From positions 42,630-106,629 of the forward strand of contig LKMP01000002.1 in assembly GCA_001563915.1 (NCBI GenBank): DNA of 64,000 nucleotides, in the 5' to 3' direction. A model generated the notes under the pieces. That model ran no database searches. It worked only from the letters and a program-made list of their open reading frames with translations, and was not told the origin of the DNA. The position numbers and the translations under genes are program-made. The DNA is from Nanohaloarchaea archaeon B1-Br10_U2g21 (lineage in GTDB: Archaea; Nanohalarchaeota; Nanosalinia; Nanosalinales; Nanosalinaceae). Positions 61,421 to 64,000 of the stretch are shown in pieces. Numbering within the stretch: position 1 is the stretch's first letter; every line of letters begins with the position of its first letter.

Positions 61421-62239
61421 TTATTTCTGAGGAGCATGTTCCCATAGTACATCAAACATAGGCTCTAGAACTGATTCCGCCATGTGATCACTTCTACTCC
61501 AGAAAGCTGTGTCCTGTGTAGAATGGACTTGATCATGAGTCATTGACATTGTGACTGCTTCATTATCAATAATAGTAAATCTTCCATTCGGAATAGCTGG
61601 CATTTTATTTTCATCCAAGTGCCTTAATTCTGCTACTTGTTTCAATTCGTCATATGCATGCATATTCTCAGCTGAAACAGGAGTCAATATTTTAATCTGA
61701 ATGCCATTTTCTTTAGCTTCTTCTAATAGACTTGAATGATTATCACGAATATCGTTTAGTCCTGCGTCAGATGTTAGTATCTTTATGCTTTGTTGGGCGT
61801 CTTTGAACATCGTGCCCATGTGTTGATGAATTTGTCTTGATCCTTTAAGGCTACCCGACATTTCTGCAGGGTCCACAAGTTCTACTCCTTGATCATATAA
61901 CTCTTCAAGCTCTTGAATTGCCTCTGAACCTTTCATTGTCTCTAAACGGTTCAGTTTTTCCTTAAGATCTTCCTCGTGCTGCGTCTTCATATTTTCTATT
62001 GCTTGCTGCGGAGGAATTGATACATATTCCATCGGTTGAGAAGATTTGATAACAACAAATCCTTTTTCTGCTAAAGACTCTAGCACATCATAAGCCCTTG
62101 ATCGTGGCACATTAGTCATTTCGGAGAGCTCTCCTGCAGTCGAGATACCGCGTCCTAGAAGTGCGGAGTAAATCTTACGTTCATACATGTTTAATCCGAT
62201 GTCTTCAAGTTTGTCGAGCGTCTCCTGACTAGCGACCAT
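61421..62239 (-). CDS. TrmB-family transcriptional regulator
   Basis: A 272-residue regulator: an N-terminal winged helix (GLNMYERKIYSALLGRGIST, then MTNVPRSRAYDVLESLAEKG), a coiled linker (60-110) and a C-terminal phospholipase-D-like sensor domain (ILTSDAGLNDI, ILTPVSAENM). TrmB proteins often sense sugars. The AGGTGGAT ribosome-binding site lies about 9 bases before the ATG, so this mRNA has a leader. Inverted AGTAGTT arms upstream (62276-62282 and 62318-62324) could be an operator. Confidence 0.85.
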   Translation of the reverse strand: MVASQETLDKLEDIGLNMYERKIYSALLGRGISTAGELSEMTNVPRSRAYDVLESLAEKGFVVIKSSQPMEYVSIPPQQAIENMKTQHEEDLKEKLNRLETMKGSEAIQELEELYDQGVELVDPAEMSGSLKGSRQIHQHMGTMFKDAQQSIKILTSDAGLNDIRDNHSSLLEEAKENGIQIKILTPVSAENMHAYDELKQVAELRHLDENKMPAIPNGRFTIIDNEAVTMSMTHDQVHSTQDTAFWSRSDHMAESVLEPMFDVLWEHAPQK

Positions 62240-62363
62240 TGTTTACGTATCCACCTATCAAATTGTTTCAGTTACAGTAGTTATAAACCTTTTTCCGGGT
62301 TTTGCTCTCAAAGTAACAACTACTAAACTTGTCATCAACTAGTAATGAATACGTGTTGAAGAT

Positions 62364-62990
62364 TTATAAGTACTTCCTAATCCAAGAAATAGCTCCTTTA
62401 ACCTTCTTATTATATACTTCTTTCTCTTCCCTAATACCCTTCCACTCAAATCCATCAAAGACACTACTCACCTGCGAACCATACTCATTATAGAAACAGA
62501 CCTCATTCATCCCGAAACGATCAGAAGAACTTACTGGACTATCACAGTACGCAAAACTAACAACTGCTAAAGGAACCTTGCCCTCAGGACACTTCAAAAG
62601 ACCTGCCACATCATCAGAATCAAAACCAGTAACTAGATTTGAACTCAGACCTTCTTTTGATGCCAACAAGCGCATGTTCTGAGCCGCAGCAGCAGATTCC
62701 GCATAACAAGCTCCTAACTCATCACTTACTCTCCGCCTCATTCTTTCCATATCCGATACCAACACTATTGATGACGGAGCTTCAGAAATACGCGGATCTC
62801 CTAATATCTCTGAGAGATGATGTCTCTTCTCTTCGTCTTCCACAACCACAAACTCTACAGCCTGTATATTTCCTGGAGAAGGAGCATTTCTTCCTGCTTC
62901 AAGTACCCTACCTAACTTTTTTCTCTCAATTATTTCCTTTCTACAGTCGTTAAAGTTACTTATCGACATGAAGTCGTCGAGTTCAACCAT
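62364..62990 (-). CDS. Nitroreductase-family protein
   Basis: A 208-residue flavin-dependent oxidoreductase-like protein. FMN-site signatures: NDCRKEIIERKKLG near the start, EAGRNAPSPGNIQAVEFVV and the C-terminal LAVVSFAYCDSP. Physiological substrate unknown; relatives reduce quinones, flavins or nitro compounds. The start at ATG 62990 is supported by its distance of about 27 bases from the TTTAAA box; ATG 63011 would lie on the box. Confidence 0.82.
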   Translation of the reverse strand: MVELDDFMSISNFNDCRKEIIERKKLGRVLEAGRNAPSPGNIQAVEFVVVEDEEKRHHLSEILGDPRISEAPSSIVLVSDMERMRRRVSDELGACYAESAAAAQNMRLLASKEGLSSNLVTGFDSDDVAGLLKCPEGKVPLAVVSFAYCDSPVSSSDRFGMNEVCFYNEYGSQVSSVFDGFEWKGIREEKEVYNKKVKGAISWIRKYL

Positions 62991-63012
62991 AACCAGACAT
63001 TGTACAGCCATG

Positions 63013-63022
63013 GGTTTAAACC
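63013..63022. promoter_or_regulatory. Palindromic TATA-like box shared by nitroreductase and ligase genes
   Basis: The perfect palindrome GGTTTAAACC is centred about 27 bases from the nitroreductase start at 62990 and about 26 bases from the proposed ligase start GTG at 63043, and is the clearest of the shared boxes in this window. Confidence 0.5.
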
Positions 63023-63042
63023 TTAAACCCTCAATGTCTTGT

Positions 63043-64000
63043 GTGGAATATTCAAACCTTGTAGACTGTTACGAAAAGATTGAGGCCACTCAATCTAATC
63101 TTGAAAAGACAAGTATATTGGCTGAACTATATGCCGAGGCTGAAGATGATCTTGAAGATGCAGTAATGCTTTCTCTTGGCCGAATTTCTCCATCATGGGA
63201 AGGCCTAGATCTTGGAGTATCAAGTAAATCCCTTGTTGATATAATAGTAATGGCTTCTGGCAGAACAGAAGAAGAAGTGGAGGACGTTTGGAAGACAGAG
63301 GGGGATTTGGGTGACGCTGCTGAAGCCATGATAGAGAACAAGACTCAGCAACGCCTCATGACGCAAGAACTGGAAGTTAGCCAGGTGATGGCCAGGCTGA
63401 GAAAGGTGGCAGAAATGGAAAAACAAGGAATTTCGCAGTCTATAAGCACTGATAAAAAGAAAAAGATGATTGCAGACCTTCTTTCATCCGCTGAACCTCG
63501 AGAAGCACGTTACCTTGCAAGAACAGTTCTTGAAAATCTAAGAATAGGGATTGGAGAAGGAACAGTCAGAGATGCGCTCGATAAATCTTTTTTCAACAGC
63601 GAAAACGCAGACGAAATTCAACGCGCTTACGACATGACCAATGACTTTAGAAAAGTTGCTGAGGCTTGTCGAAAAGGTGAAGAAGAACTTGAAAAGCTAG
63701 ACCTAGAGCTTTTCAGACCTGTAAAATCAATGCTCGCCCAAAAAGTAGATACTATTGAAGAAGGATTCGATGCCGTTGGTAGGCCTGCGGCTATTGATTA
63801 CAAATATGATGGCATGAGATGTATTTCGGGTTCTACTCCAATCTATGTTAAAGATACCGGGATCTTGCCAGTTCGGGATGTTAATGTAGGGGACAAAGTT
63901 CTTACGCATAAAGGCCGGTTCAGAGAAGTTACTGCAAAAAATAAGAGGACAATCGAAAAAAATGAACAAGTATTTGAGTTCTCTACTTATCTTGGGAATA
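63043..64000 (+). CDS. lig: ATP-dependent DNA ligase interrupted by an intein (3' end missing)
   Basis: The N-terminal DNA-binding domain (YSNLVDCYEKIEATQSNLEK onward, helices such as YLARTVLENLRIGIGEGTVR) and the start of the adenylation domain are present. Motif I reads DYKYDGMR, with nucleophile Lys 254 (63802-63804). Directly after its Arg comes Cys 260 (63820), beginning an intein. The start is set at GTG 63043 because it gives the family N terminus and lies about 26 bases from a TTTAAA box; ATG 63034 would sit too close to it. The gene leaves the window inside the intein. Confidence 0.9.
   Translation, partial: MEYSNLVDCYEKIEATQSNLEKTSILAELYAEAEDDLEDAVMLSLGRISPSWEGLDLGVSSKSLVDIIVMASGRTEEEVEDVWKTEGDLGDAAEAMIENKTQQRLMTQELEVSQVMARLRKVAEMEKQGISQSISTDKKKKMIADLLSSAEPREARYLARTVLENLRIGIGEGTVRDALDKSFFNSENADEIQRAYDMTNDFRKVAEACRKGEEELEKLDLELFRPVKSMLAQKVDTIEEGFDAVGRPAAIDYKYDGMRCISGSTPIYVKDTGILPVRDVNVGDKVLTHKGRFREVTAKNKRTIEKNEQVFEFSTYLGN
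63820..64000 (+). other. Intein N-terminal splicing domain (partial)
   Basis: From Cys 260 of the ligase the sequence reads CISGSTPIYV (splicing block A), then GILPVRDVNVGDKVLTHKG, the usual Hint-domain opening. The insertion is directly after KYDGMR, the adenylated-lysine motif, so splicing is needed to make an active enzyme. About 60 residues are visible; any homing endonuclease, block B and the C-terminal splice junction lie beyond the window. The residue after the intein should be Cys, Ser or Thr. Confidence 0.85.

Noticed and set aside
1..64000. CRISPR arrays, insertion sequences, rRNA genes or prophage modules
   Set aside because: No regularly spaced direct repeats, transposase motifs, rRNA cores or phage structural genes were seen.

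Overview
The window reads as a gene-dense, low-to-mid GC (roughly 40 percent by eye) archaeal chromosome whose proteins are very acidic, the salt-in signature of hypersaline life. Several things point to a small haloarchaeal-associated DPANN archaeon, most likely Nanohaloarchaeota-like: aIF2-gamma, TFB, Spt4/Rpo7, eS1, eS6, eS24, eS31, a histone, aIF5A, an archaeal CCA enzyme and an A-type ATP synthase; ArvABC (OapABC) and an amphi-Trp protein shared with haloarchaea; a photolyase; very short intergenic spaces; and mostly leaderless starts. Lineage is an inference from content. No intergenic gap exceeds 300 bases.

Layout. 1-4.8 kb: small acidic proteins, a GNAT enzyme, the ArvA-ArvB-ArvC GTPase operon, a Nudix-like and a glutaredoxin-like protein. 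4.9-8.9 kb: tRNA-Ile(GAT), intron-containing tRNA-Lys(CTT) and the conserved uS15 - RecJ-like nuclease - eS1 cluster. 9-15.6 kb: t6A tRNA modification genes (sua5, bud32, kae1 and a possible pcc1 remnant) with two CPA2 cation antiporters between sua5 and bud32. 16-23.7 kb: the archaeal eS6 - aIF2-gamma - PIN - Rpo7 - Spt4 - eS24 - eS31 cluster, interrupted by an operon of a mechanosensitive channel fused to a C39-type peptidase domain plus two ATP-grasp proteins, and by a divergent P-loop gene. 23.8-31.9 kb: TrkH/TrkA potassium uptake, photolyase, a large secreted surface protein, regulators including a histone-fold/coiled-coil protein, and an MFS transporter. 31.9-35.7 kb: a MoxR-DUF58 operon with a phosphoesterase. 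35.8-41.9 kb: two large unrecognised proteins, the second an unusually long xylose-isomerase/endonuclease-IV-like TIM barrel, then a hypothetical and a nucleotidyltransferase. 41.9-50.6 kb: the complete A-type ATP synthase operon (H-I-K-E-C-F-A-x-B-D) with an extra gene x between A and B. 50.7-64 kb: Trm1, TFB, PerM-type membrane protein, Nob1, histone, aIF5A, Cca, AdkA, Elp3, SppA-like protease, TrmB-type regulator, nitroreductase and a DNA ligase split by an intein that runs off the end.

The main themes are translation and tRNA maturation, ion homeostasis (TrkHA, two antiporters, MscS-like channel, ATP synthase) and envelope functions. The best candidates for an undescribed system are the MscS-C39/ATP-grasp operon (18885-22109), the giant TIM-barrel pair (35768-39995) and the extra ATP synthase operon gene (43981-44532). 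Genome-scale oddities seen directly are a strongly over-used palindrome AGGCCT, divergent promoters built around one central TATA-like box, and convergent genes whose stop codons interlock in exactly 4 bases.
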